In this document: piece after piece, positions 1 to 7,170 of the stretch
Layout of the letters: the number at the start of each line of letters is the position of its first letter
Numbering within the stretch: position 1 is the stretch's first letter
From: Bacteroidota bacterium
GTDB lineage: Bacteria > Bacteroidota > Bacteroidia > Bacteroidales > Tannerellaceae
DNA: 64,000 nt
Direction: 5' to 3'
Assembly: GCA_023429375.1 (NCBI GenBank)
Contig: JAEYVY010000016.1
Coordinates: forward strand, 1-64,000
Notes under the pieces: model-generated
Databases searched by the model: none
What the model was told of the DNA's origin: nothing
Seen by the model: the letters and a program-made list of their open reading frames with translations, nothing else
Program-made: the position numbers and the translations under genes

Positions 1-122
1 ATGCTACCGACGGATTGGCGGCGGCTCTTTGTCATTATCTGCAGACAAACAATCCTGTCTCAGAAAAGAAATATACCGGATGGAAGGATTTCATCGCCAA
101 AAATCCGAAGAAAATTAGATGA
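1..122 (+). CDS. ruvC: RuvC Holliday junction endonuclease, C-terminal fragment
   Basis: The window opens inside this gene. From base 3 the frame reads ATDGLAAALCHYL and runs to a TGA at 120-122, about 39 residues. The A-T-D-x-L-A-x-A-x-C-H string is the conserved C-terminal segment of RuvC, which carries the last catalytic aspartate of the enzyme that resolves Holliday junctions made during recombination. The rest of the gene lies upstream of the window. A longer reading frame in frame 1 covers the same bases but has no family resemblance. The gene converges on gdhB, and a hairpin at 140-167 separates them. Confidence 0.82.
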   Translation, partial: ATDGLAAALCHYLQTNNPVSEKKYTGWKDFIAKNPKKIR

Positions 123-130
123 GTGTATTC

Positions 131-167
131 AAAAAAGAGCGGGCGTCAAACCGAAGTTAGACGCCCG
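131..167 (-). terminator. Rho-independent terminator of gdhB
   Basis: The arms CGGGCGTC (140-147) and GACGCCCG (160-167) form an 8-bp GC-rich stem. On the minus strand the stem is followed by CTCTTTTTTG, so it ends transcription coming from gdhB. On the plus strand the following sequence is not T-rich, so it would be weak for ruvC. Confidence 0.85.
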
Positions 168-198
168 TAATTATATCAAGACACTTAAAGATTCAGTA

Positions 199-1533
199 TT
201 AAACAACTCCTTGCGCCATCATTGCACGGGCAACTTTCATAAAGCCGGCAATGTTTGCTCCCTTCACGTAGTTGATGTAATTGCCATCTTTTCCGTGGGT
301 TACGCATTGGTTATGAATGCTACCCATGATCTGATGCAATTTTTCGTCTACTTCGGCAGCTGTCCAAGAGATATGCATTGCGTTTTGTGTCATTTCCAAG
401 CCTGATGTTGCCACACCACCTGCGTTAACAGCCTTACCCGGAGCAAATAGTTGCTTATGTTCGATAAACAAGTCAACTGCTTCAGCTGTACATCCCATGT
501 TGGATACTTCAGCTACACAAAGAGTCTTGTTCTCGATCAACATGCGTGCATCTTCTTCGTTCAATTCGTTTTGCGTTGCACATGGAAGTGCGATGTCCAC
601 TTTTTGTTCCCATGGTTTCTTGTTAGGGAAGAAGGTCGCTTCAGGGAATTCATCTGCATAAGGAGCTACGATATCATTACCTGAGTTACGCAATTCCAAC
701 ATATAATCAATCTTCTTTCCACTGATTCCTGTTGGATCGTAAATATAGCCATCAGGACCAGAGATAGTTACTACCTTAGCTCCTAATTCTGTTGCCTTTG
801 TGGCTGCTCCCCATGCTACATTACCGAATCCGGATAATGAAACAGTCTTACCTTTGATATCGATGCCATGTGTTTTCAGCATCTGATCAACAAAGTAAAG
901 AGCACCGAAACCGGTTGCTTCAGGACGTAGAATAGAACCGCCGTACTCAAGTCCCTTGCCTGTGAAAGTACCTGTATTTTCACGTGCTAATTTCTTATAC
1001 ATTCCATACATATAGCCTATTTCGCGTCCACCAACACCGATATCACCGGCTGGTACATCTGTATCAGGGCCTATATTGTGCCATAATTCGAGAATAAAAG
1101 CCTGACAGAATCGCATGATTTCGCCGTCACTCTTGCCACGGATAGAGAAGTCTGAGCCACCTTTTCCACCACCCATTGGCAATGTGGTCAATGCATTTTT
1201 GAAGGTTTGTTCGAAACCGAGGAATTTAAGGATAGAAAGGTTTACAGATGGGTGAAAACGAATTCCTCCTTTGTACGGGCCAATCGCATTATTATATTGT
1301 ACACGGTAGCCAAGGTTTACCTGAACTTTTCCTTTATCGTCTACCCAGGGCACACGGAAGGTTATAATGCGTTCGGGTTCTACCAGACGTTCTATAATAC
1401 CAGCTTTCTCGAATTCGGGATGTTGGTTGTACACATCTTCAATTGAAAGAAGGACTTCTTTAACGGCTTGTAAGTATTCCTTTTCACCAGGATGTTTTGC
1501 TTCAAGCTCCGCAAGAATTAATTCTGTCTTCAT
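199..1533 (-). CDS. gdhB: Glutamate dehydrogenase, predicted NAD(H)-preferring (GdhB type)
   Basis: Interconverts 2-oxoglutarate plus ammonia and glutamate in the cytoplasm. The 444 residues match the usual length of the hexameric small GDH family. The glutamate-binding lysine region GPYKGGIRFH (85-94), LPMGGGKGG (118-126) and the catalytic PAGDIGVGGRE (161-171, Asp163) are intact. The dinucleotide fold reads SGFGNVAWGAA, with Phe236, and SGPDG, with Pro260. This is the Phe/Pro pair of the NAD-specific Clostridium symbiosum enzyme rather than the Ser/Ser pair of NADP enzymes. The usual EGANMP motif is changed to EVSNMG near residue 345. B. fragilis has a peptide-induced NADH-dependent enzyme called GdhB, which this probably matches. 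It has its own promoter and is divergent from the 992-residue ATP-grasp protein. Confidence 0.93.
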   Translation of the reverse strand: MKTELILAELEAKHPGEKEYLQAVKEVLLSIEDVYNQHPEFEKAGIIERLVEPERIITFRVPWVDDKGKVQVNLGYRVQYNNAIGPYKGGIRFHPSVNLSILKFLGFEQTFKNALTTLPMGGGKGGSDFSIRGKSDGEIMRFCQAFILELWHNIGPDTDVPAGDIGVGGREIGYMYGMYKKLARENTGTFTGKGLEYGGSILRPEATGFGALYFVDQMLKTHGIDIKGKTVSLSGFGNVAWGAATKATELGAKVVTISGPDGYIYDPTGISGKKIDYMLELRNSGNDIVAPYADEFPEATFFPNKKPWEQKVDIALPCATQNELNEEDARMLIENKTLCVAEVSNMGCTAEAVDLFIEHKQLFAPGKAVNAGGVATSGLEMTQNAMHISWTAAEVDEKLHQIMGSIHNQCVTHGKDGNYINYVKGANIAGFMKVARAMMAQGVV

Positions 1534-1570
1534 AAGGCATTATGTTTTTGTATGATTAACATTTTGATGA

Positions 1571-1601
1571 CAAATGTATGGAAAAGCAGGAGTATATCAA
1601 G
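1571..1601 (-). promoter_or_regulatory. Promoter of gdhB
   Basis: On the minus strand CTTG (1601-1598) is followed after 19 bases by TACATTTG (1578-1571), which fits the Bacteroides -33/-7 consensus. Transcription should start near 1565, giving a leader of roughly 30 bases before the ATG at 1533. Confidence 0.72.
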
Positions 1602-1756
1602 TTAATTCCTGTCTTTTTTTCATACATAACCCAATAATTCATAAAAAGTGTTCCTTAGCATAGTTTTTGATTCATACGCTACCCATCTTGAATCCATCGG
1701 ATAGTTCGTAGTCTTTTAACTGGTACTTGGAAACCAAACTATATCTGATTAATTAA

Positions 1757-1788
1757 TTGATGTTCTCTCCGTTTTTTCGTTATTTTTG
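1757..1788 (+). promoter_or_regulatory. Promoter of the receiver/ATP-grasp gene
   Basis: TTGA (1757-1760), a 20-base spacer and TATTTTTG (1781-1788) match the Bacteroides -33/-7 pattern. The predicted start of transcription, about 1792-1795, falls on the first in-frame ATG (1793). Translation therefore either is leaderless or begins at the next ATG (1814). Confidence 0.6.
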
Positions 1789-1792
1789 AAGC

Positions 1793-4771
1793 ATGAATAT
1801 AGCAAGAATAGAGATGAGCAATATCCCCGATTTTAAGAACTTTGTCTTTAAAGATACCTCATTCGCCAATTTGATGAATAAGCGTATCTACAATATATTA
1901 CTGATAGCCACGAAATACGATGCCTTTATGTTGGAAGACGATGGGCGCGTAGACGAACAGATATTTAACGAATATGTAAGCCTTAGCCTTAGATACCCTC
2001 CGCGCTTCACGCAAGTGACTTCGAAAGAAGAGGCGCTGGAAGAGATGTCTAAGCGTAATTTTGAGTTGGTCATTTATATGCCCAACATGGATGATCCCGA
2101 TATGTTTGGTTCGGCCAAAGTAATTAAAGAGAACTATCCGGACATTCCTATCGTAGTGCTCACTCCTTTTTCAAAAGAGGTATCCAAGCGTGTAGCGAAT
2201 GAAGACTTGAGCTCATTCGACTATATCTTTAGTTGGCTGGGCAATTCCGAGTTGTTATTGGCTATTATCAAATTGATCGAGGATAAAATGAATGTGCCTG
2301 ACGACACTCAGAGTGTGGGAGTACAGATTATCTTGCTTGTCGAGGATTCTATCCGCTTTTATTCTTCTGCCCTACCTCATCTTTACCGTTTTGTCTTAGA
2401 ACAAAGTCAGGAGTTTTCGAAGGAAGCACTGAATGCCCACCAGCGTACCTTGCGTATGCGTGGAAGACCTAAGATTAAACTGGCACGAAACTACGAAGAG
2501 GCTGTCAGAATATTTGATCAATATAGGGACAATATTTTGGGAATTATCTCTGACATGAGCTTCTCACGCGAGGGGAAAAAAGATCCGTATGCAGGCTATC
2601 GGTTCGGACAATACGTGAGGGAAACGGGCATGATTATTCCGATTATTCTGGAATCGTCAGAATCGTCAAACGAATCGTATGCCAAACAGCTGAAAGCCTC
2701 GTTTATTGACAAAAACTCAAAGAGCTATCCGCAAGACCTGCGCAAAAAGATTATGGAACGTTTCGGATTTGGTGATTTCGTTATTCTGAATCCGGACACA
2801 AAAGAAGAGATCATGCGTATACGTGATCTGAAAGATTTACAGAAAAAGATTTTTGATATTCCGGACAAGTCGCTTCACTATCACCTGTCGCGCAATCATT
2901 TTTCGCGTTTCTTCTATTCACGGGCCATGTTCCCGCCGGCTGAACTTTTAAGGCGTATCGATGTTAGCGAGTACAAGGATATGCAGGATGCTCGTCAGCT
3001 GATTTTCGATGTCATCGTGCAATATCGACGCATGAAGAATTCGGGCGTCGTTGCGGTTTATCAAAAAGAACGTTTTGACGAATACAGTAACTTTGCTCGT
3101 ATCGGTGAAGGTTCACTGGGAGGTAAAGGACGGGGTCTGGCATTTATAGGCGCCATGGTTAAGCGTTATCCCGAGTTTGACAGCAATCATTTCGGAGTGA
3201 ATATTCCACGAACGGTCGTAATCTGTACCGACATTTTCGATACGTTTATGGAAACCAACGACTTGTATCCGCTTGCACTGAGTGACGCGTCTGACGAAAA
3301 CATATTGAAATACTTCCTTCGCGCCAGTCTGCCAGCCTCGTTGGTTGAAGACTTTATGGCATTCTTTGATGTCATCAAAGGTCCAATCGCCGTGCGTTCG
3401 TCCAGTTTGCTCGAAGATTCGCATTACCAGCCATTCGCAGGTATTTATTCGACCTACATGGTGCCTAAAGTAGAAGATAAATACGAGATGCTTCGTGCAG
3501 TAAGTGATGCTATCAAAGCTGTTTATGCTTCCGTATTCTTCAAGGATAGTAAAGCCTATATGACGGCTACTTCCAATGTGATTGACCAGGAGAAAATGGC
3601 GATTGTCTTGCAAGAGGTGATCGGCACGCAATATGATACTTATTTCTATCCGAATATCTCGGGGGTTGCTCGCTCGCTGAACTTCTACCCCTTAGGGAAT
3701 GAAAAGGCAGAAGATGGTATTGCCAATATTGCACTGGGATTGGGTAAATATATAGTCGACGGAGGACAAACGCTTCGCTTCTCGCCACGACACCCGCACA
3801 ATATTCTGCAAATGAGCACGCTCGACTTTGCTCTTCGCGAGACGCAGACGCGTTTTTATGCACTCGACTTGACCAATCAGGCGAAACAGTTCTCTGTAGA
3901 CGACTCCTTCAACCTGGCCAGACTCTCACTGAAAGAAGCTGATGCACACGGCGGACTCAAGTTCCTTGTTTCCACCTATGATCCTTATGATCAGGTTATC
4001 AGAGATGGATATTATCCGGGTGGGCGAAAGATTCTTTCGTTTGCCAACATCCTCCAACATGGTGTATTCCCACTTGCGGAAACACTGGATCGCATCCTGC
4101 ATGTGGGACAAGACGAGATGGGACGGCCAATTGAAATTGAATTTGCCGTGACCATCAATCCGGACGATTACACAAAAGCCACCTTCTATTTACTACAGAT
4201 CAGACCTATTGTCGATAACAAGGAGGTGATGAATGAAGACCTGACACAGACGGATATTAACGACACGATTCTTTATTCTACCAGTGTGCTTGGGCATGGC
4301 ATCGTACAGAACGTACAAGATATTATCTACGTCAAGACCGAATCATTCAATTCGGCAAACAATCAACTGATTGGTTATGAATTGGAGAAAATGAACAGGA
4401 AGTTTACGGATACTGACTCAAACTATATCCTTGTTGGTCCGGGCCGTTGGGGCAGCAGTGACCCATGGTTGGGTATTCCGGTGAAATGGCCTCATATCTG
4501 CAATGCACGTGTTATTGTTGAATGTGGCCTTGAAAATTACAGGATAGATCCGAGCCAAGGAACACACTTCTTCCAAAATCTGACTTCGTTTGGTGTTGGC
4601 TATTTTACGGTCAACCCGTTCAAGAAGGATGGTTGGTTTGATGAAGCTTACTTGAATAGTCTACCGGCAGTTGAAGAAACGAATTATTTGCGCCATGTGC
4701 GTTTTGATAAACCGGCAGTCATTAAGATGAACGGACAAAAAAGTTTAGGCTTAATCCTCAAACCGGATTAA
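1793..4771 (+). CDS. Receiver-domain and PEP synthase-type ATP-grasp protein
   Basis: A 992-residue protein of unknown role. Residues 30-170 form a degenerate receiver-like domain without a clear acceptor Asp. Residues about 177-375 form a second receiver that looks intact: LLVEDS (acidic pair), ISDMS with Asp254, and FIDKNS supplying the conserved Lys. Next comes the nucleotide-binding domain of PEP synthase / pyruvate phosphate dikinase: GSLGGKGRGLAF near 443, AVRSSSLLEDS near 532 and LLQIRPI near 800. A conserved tail (LVGPGRWGSSDPWLGIPVKW) follows. The swivelling phospho-His domain (GGxTxHxA) and the PEP/pyruvate TIM barrel are both absent, so ordinary PEP synthesis is unlikely. The promoter at 1757-1788 favours a start at 1814 (MSNIPDF). 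Homologues are often labelled PEP synthase; I consider that label too specific. Confidence 0.8.
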   Translation: MNIARIEMSNIPDFKNFVFKDTSFANLMNKRIYNILLIATKYDAFMLEDDGRVDEQIFNEYVSLSLRYPPRFTQVTSKEEALEEMSKRNFELVIYMPNMDDPDMFGSAKVIKENYPDIPIVVLTPFSKEVSKRVANEDLSSFDYIFSWLGNSELLLAIIKLIEDKMNVPDDTQSVGVQIILLVEDSIRFYSSALPHLYRFVLEQSQEFSKEALNAHQRTLRMRGRPKIKLARNYEEAVRIFDQYRDNILGIISDMSFSREGKKDPYAGYRFGQYVRETGMIIPIILESSESSNESYAKQLKASFIDKNSKSYPQDLRKKIMERFGFGDFVILNPDTKEEIMRIRDLKDLQKKIFDIPDKSLHYHLSRNHFSRFFYSRAMFPPAELLRRIDVSEYKDMQDARQLIFDVIVQYRRMKNSGVVAVYQKERFDEYSNFARIGEGSLGGKGRGLAFIGAMVKRYPEFDSNHFGVNIPRTVVICTDIFDTFMETNDLYPLALSDASDENILKYFLRASLPASLVEDFMAFFDVIKGPIAVRSSSLLEDSHYQPFAGIYSTYMVPKVEDKYEMLRAVSDAIKAVYASVFFKDSKAYMTATSNVIDQEKMAIVLQEVIGTQYDTYFYPNISGVARSLNFYPLGNEKAEDGIANIALGLGKYIVDGGQTLRFSPRHPHNILQMSTLDFALRETQTRFYALDLTNQAKQFSVDDSFNLARLSLKEADAHGGLKFLVSTYDPYDQVIRDGYYPGGRKILSFANILQHGVFPLAETLDRILHVGQDEMGRPIEIEFAVTINPDDYTKATFYLLQIRPIVDNKEVMNEDLTQTDINDTILYSTSVLGHGIVQNVQDIIYVKTESFNSANNQLIGYELEKMNRKFTDTDSNYILVGPGRWGSSDPWLGIPVKWPHICNARVIVECGLENYRIDPSQGTHFFQNLTSFGVGYFTVNPFKKDGWFDEAYLNSLPAVEETNYLRHVRFDKPAVIKMNGQKSLGLILKPD

Positions 4772-4779
4772 GCCTAAAC
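4743..4779. terminator. Bidirectional terminator embedded in a coding 3' end
   Basis: A perfect 15-bp stem is formed by GTTTAGGCTTAATCC (4743-4757) and GGATTAAGCCTAAAC (4765-4779) with a 7-base loop. The plus strand is followed by TTTTT (4786-4790) and the minus strand by TTTTTT. It serves the ATP-grasp gene and the converging nucleotidyltransferase gene. Its left arm encodes the last residues of the ATP-grasp protein, and the stop codon (4769-4771) lies in the right arm. Confidence 0.85.
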
Positions 4780-4788
4780 CAATGCTTT

Positions 4789-5523
4789 TTATAAGGTTTT
4801 CAACCATTCCTCGACCTTAGCTATGGTGTCTGGTTTTCCCGCATCAAACAGGGTAAGGTCGTGTGATGGATAAGCTTGTATATTCGTTTTTGCGCAGATA
4901 GACAGATAGAAATTGATAATAGAAAATTTGCCTGTCCACTCATCCATCCACTCAAAAATATCGGGCGAAAGGATATGCACACCGGCAAAAGCATACTCCG
5001 TATATTGCAACGGATCAAAGTCAGGGAAGAAAGACTTCACCTCTCCCGTATCTCTATTTCTCCAGCCACATAGTTTGGACTGCTTATCGAACAACAGATA
5101 ACGGGCTGTATCGCGCTTGCTGACCAATAGGGTTGCCAAAGGATTATTAGCCAGATGATGCTGATAAAATTCCTGGATATCCACATTAGAAATAATGTCG
5201 ACATTATGAACCAAAAAAGGTTCATTTCCTTGCAGGAAAGGCATGGCTTTCTTAATCGCCCCTCCTGTGTCGAGCAGATAATCGCGCTCATCGGAAATCT
5301 GGATATTCATCCCAAAATTATCATTCGCAGCCAGAAAATCTATGATCTTCTGTCCAAAGTGATGGATATTGATAATCACTTGATTAATACCCGCGGCTTT
5401 TAATTTCAAAATCACATGTTCAAGCATAGGTTTCCCATTTAATGGGACTAAAGCCTTTGGCATTTCATCTGTCAACGGCTTTAAACGCGAGCCGATACCG
5501 GCTGCAAAAATCATAGCTTTCAT
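4789..5523 (-). CDS. Sugar-1-phosphate nucleotidyltransferase, MurU-like
   Basis: Predicted to join a sugar-1-phosphate to a nucleoside triphosphate. The 244 residues begin with the signature MKAMIFAAGIGSRLKPLT (the G-x-G-x-R-x-x-P-x-T nucleotide loop), followed by MPKALVPLNGKP. HNVDII near residue 110 carries the metal-binding Asp. The length, and the 4-base overlap (5520-5523) with an upstream AmgK-like kinase gene, match the AmgK-MurU peptidoglycan recycling pair of Pseudomonas, in which MurU makes UDP-MurNAc from MurNAc-1-phosphate. Proteins of this shape are also annotated as mannose-1-phosphate guanylyltransferases, so the substrate is an inference from context. It is the second gene of the operon and ends at the terminator 4743-4779. 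Confidence 0.82.
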   Translation of the reverse strand: MKAMIFAAGIGSRLKPLTDEMPKALVPLNGKPMLEHVILKLKAAGINQVIINIHHFGQKIIDFLAANDNFGMNIQISDERDYLLDTGGAIKKAMPFLQGNEPFLVHNVDIISNVDIQEFYQHHLANNPLATLLVSKRDTARYLLFDKQSKLCGWRNRDTGEVKSFFPDFDPLQYTEYAFAGVHILSPDIFEWMDEWTGKFSIINFYLSICAKTNIQAYPSHDLTLFDAGKPDTIAKVEEWLKTL

Positions 5524-6950
5524 ATAATAGCGTCAAAAATTTGATCAATATTTTGCTCTCTGTGAGTCAAATGAACTTTAACTCCAAACTTTTTATTCAA
5601 ATGCTCTGCTAATCGTTGAGCAGAATAAACCGAACGATGTCGTCCTCCGGTACATCCGAAACACACCATCAGATTCGTAAATCCTCTATCGATATAGCGC
5701 TTTACAGTGGTATCTACCATCGTAAAAACATTGTCCAGGAACGTAGTGATTTCGCCGTCCTTTTCCAAGAATTCGATGACCGGTTCATCTAATCCATTAA
5801 AATGGTTATACCGTTCATACTTACCGGGATTATTCACGGCTCTGCAGTCAAACACAAACCCTCCTCCATTGCCTGAGGGGTCATTAGGTATGCCTTTCTT
5901 ATAGGCAAAACTTACGACTCTTACTTCCAGCATCCTTTTCTTCATGTCATCAGAAAACTGGGCCAAGCCACAGAGTTCTTTCAGTACTTTACAGAGGTAA
6001 GGGTATTCGCTAAAGTCGTCTTTTAATAGAAATCTTAAATTCTCTATAGCATAGGGTATGCTTTGGATGAAGTGTGGTTTCTTCTCAAAATAGCCACGAA
6101 ATCCATAGGCTCCCAATACCTGAAGCGTACGGAAGAGCACAAAATGTCGTAAACGAGCAAGAAAATCTTCACGATCAACGGTTGCAAAGGCTGATAGTGC
6201 ATCTAAATATTCATCGAGCAGTTCTTCACGCAACTCTTCCGGGAAACGGGCTTTCGCCTGCCACAAGAAGGAAGCCAAATCGTAATAAACCGGCCCTTTT
6301 CGTCCACCTTGAAAGTCGATAAACCAAGGTTCTCCATCTTTAATCATTACATTACGTGATTGGAAATCCCTATAAAGAAAGGTGGATGATGGTTTATCCA
6401 GCAAGACTTTCACTAATTTATGAAAGTCATCTTCCAATTGATTTTCCTGAAAATCGAGGCCTGTCGATTTCAAAAAACAATACTTAAAATAATTCAGATC
6501 CCAAAGAACAGAACGCTCATTGAATTCGGCTTGCGGGTAACAATAAGAGAAATCCATTCCCTCAGCCCCTTTGAACTGGATTTCCGGCAATAGTCTAAGC
6601 GTCTTGCGCAGTAATTTACGTTCATCTTCGTCAAAGACACTGCTGCTACGTCCTTTTGCTACCGCATCAAACAACAACACATCGCCTAAATCCTCTTGTA
6701 GGTAATAAAGTCCGTCGTTCGAAACAAGATACACCTCCGGCACTGGCAAACCTTGCTTTTTAAAATGCGAAGACATGTATATGAACGCGTTGTTCTCCTC
6801 TATTGAGGTTCCGCTAACTCCGATCAGTGTCTTCTCCCCTACTAATCGAAAATATCTCCGGTTAGAACCGGAAGAAGGCAATTCGGTAATCGCATCAGCA
6901 GAAATACCTGTATATGATAAGTATAGTTTATTCAGTTCTTCAGCAACCAT
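5520..6950 (-). CDS. AmgK-like sugar kinase fused to a RapZ C-terminal domain
   Basis: A two-domain protein of 476 residues. Residues 1 to about 330 are an aminoglycoside-phosphotransferase/AmgK-type kinase: the catalytic loop YRDFQSRNVMI and the metal-binding FIDFQGGRKGP are visible near 195-222. Residues about 340-476 match the C-terminal domain of RapZ: VVSFAYKKGIP, FDCRAVNNPG, GLDEPV and CFGCTGGRHRSVYSAQRL. In E. coli that domain binds glucosamine-6-phosphate and the GlmZ/GlmY RNAs; the N-terminal Walker domain of RapZ is absent here. AmgK phosphorylates MurNAc or GlcNAc at the anomeric carbon, so kinase plus amino-sugar sensor is a sensible combination, but this is inference. First gene of the operon with the MurU-like gene, with its own promoter at 7010-7040. 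Such proteins are often mislabelled simply as RapZ. Confidence 0.87.
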   Translation of the reverse strand: MVAEELNKLYLSYTGISADAITELPSSGSNRRYFRLVGEKTLIGVSGTSIEENNAFIYMSSHFKKQGLPVPEVYLVSNDGLYYLQEDLGDVLLFDAVAKGRSSSVFDEDERKLLRKTLRLLPEIQFKGAEGMDFSYCYPQAEFNERSVLWDLNYFKYCFLKSTGLDFQENQLEDDFHKLVKVLLDKPSSTFLYRDFQSRNVMIKDGEPWFIDFQGGRKGPVYYDLASFLWQAKARFPEELREELLDEYLDALSAFATVDREDFLARLRHFVLFRTLQVLGAYGFRGYFEKKPHFIQSIPYAIENLRFLLKDDFSEYPYLCKVLKELCGLAQFSDDMKKRMLEVRVVSFAYKKGIPNDPSGNGGGFVFDCRAVNNPGKYERYNHFNGLDEPVIEFLEKDGEITTFLDNVFTMVDTTVKRYIDRGFTNLMVCFGCTGGRHRSVYSAQRLAEHLNKKFGVKVHLTHREQNIDQIFDAII

Positions 6951-7009
6951 CTTTAAGCATTTATGCTACGAAGTTACGTATAAATGTACAATGGGCAATT
7001 GAAAATGCG

Positions 7010-7040
7010 CAAATATATCACTGGCGGTTCTAATAAGAAA
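7010..7040 (-). promoter_or_regulatory. Promoter of the kinase-RapZ / MurU-like operon
   Basis: On the minus strand TTTC (7040-7037) lies 19 bases before TATATTTG (7017-7010). The predicted leader is about 55 bases. The -33 element overlaps the foot of the gdhA terminator, so the two transcription units are packed closely together. Confidence 0.62.
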
Positions 7041-7076
7041 AGGAGACTCTCGTTTGTAAATCCGAGTATCTCCTTT
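7039..7076 (-). terminator. Terminator of gdhA
   Basis: AAAGGAGA (7039-7046) pairs with TCTCCTTT (7069-7076), and CTCG/CGAG inside extends the stem across a 2-base mismatch. On the minus strand TTTTCTTATT follows. It lies about 95 bases beyond the gdhA stop codon. Confidence 0.7.
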
Positions 7077-7170
7077 AATCATGATTATTAATTCAAATTT
7101 CAAACACGTACATAAACTTATGCGCTAATTCACACAAGTTCCAATTTTCAAAGGGTGTAAACAAATCCGA

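Noticed and set aside
1..405. 134-codon plus-strand reading frame over the start of the window
   Set aside because: Its first part overlaps the ruvC tail in a different frame and the rest is antisense to gdhB; no family resemblance.
3113..3863. Minus-strand frames of 98-172 codons inside the ATP-grasp gene
   Set aside because: They are shadows of a well-supported gene with intact motifs; no start context or homology signal.
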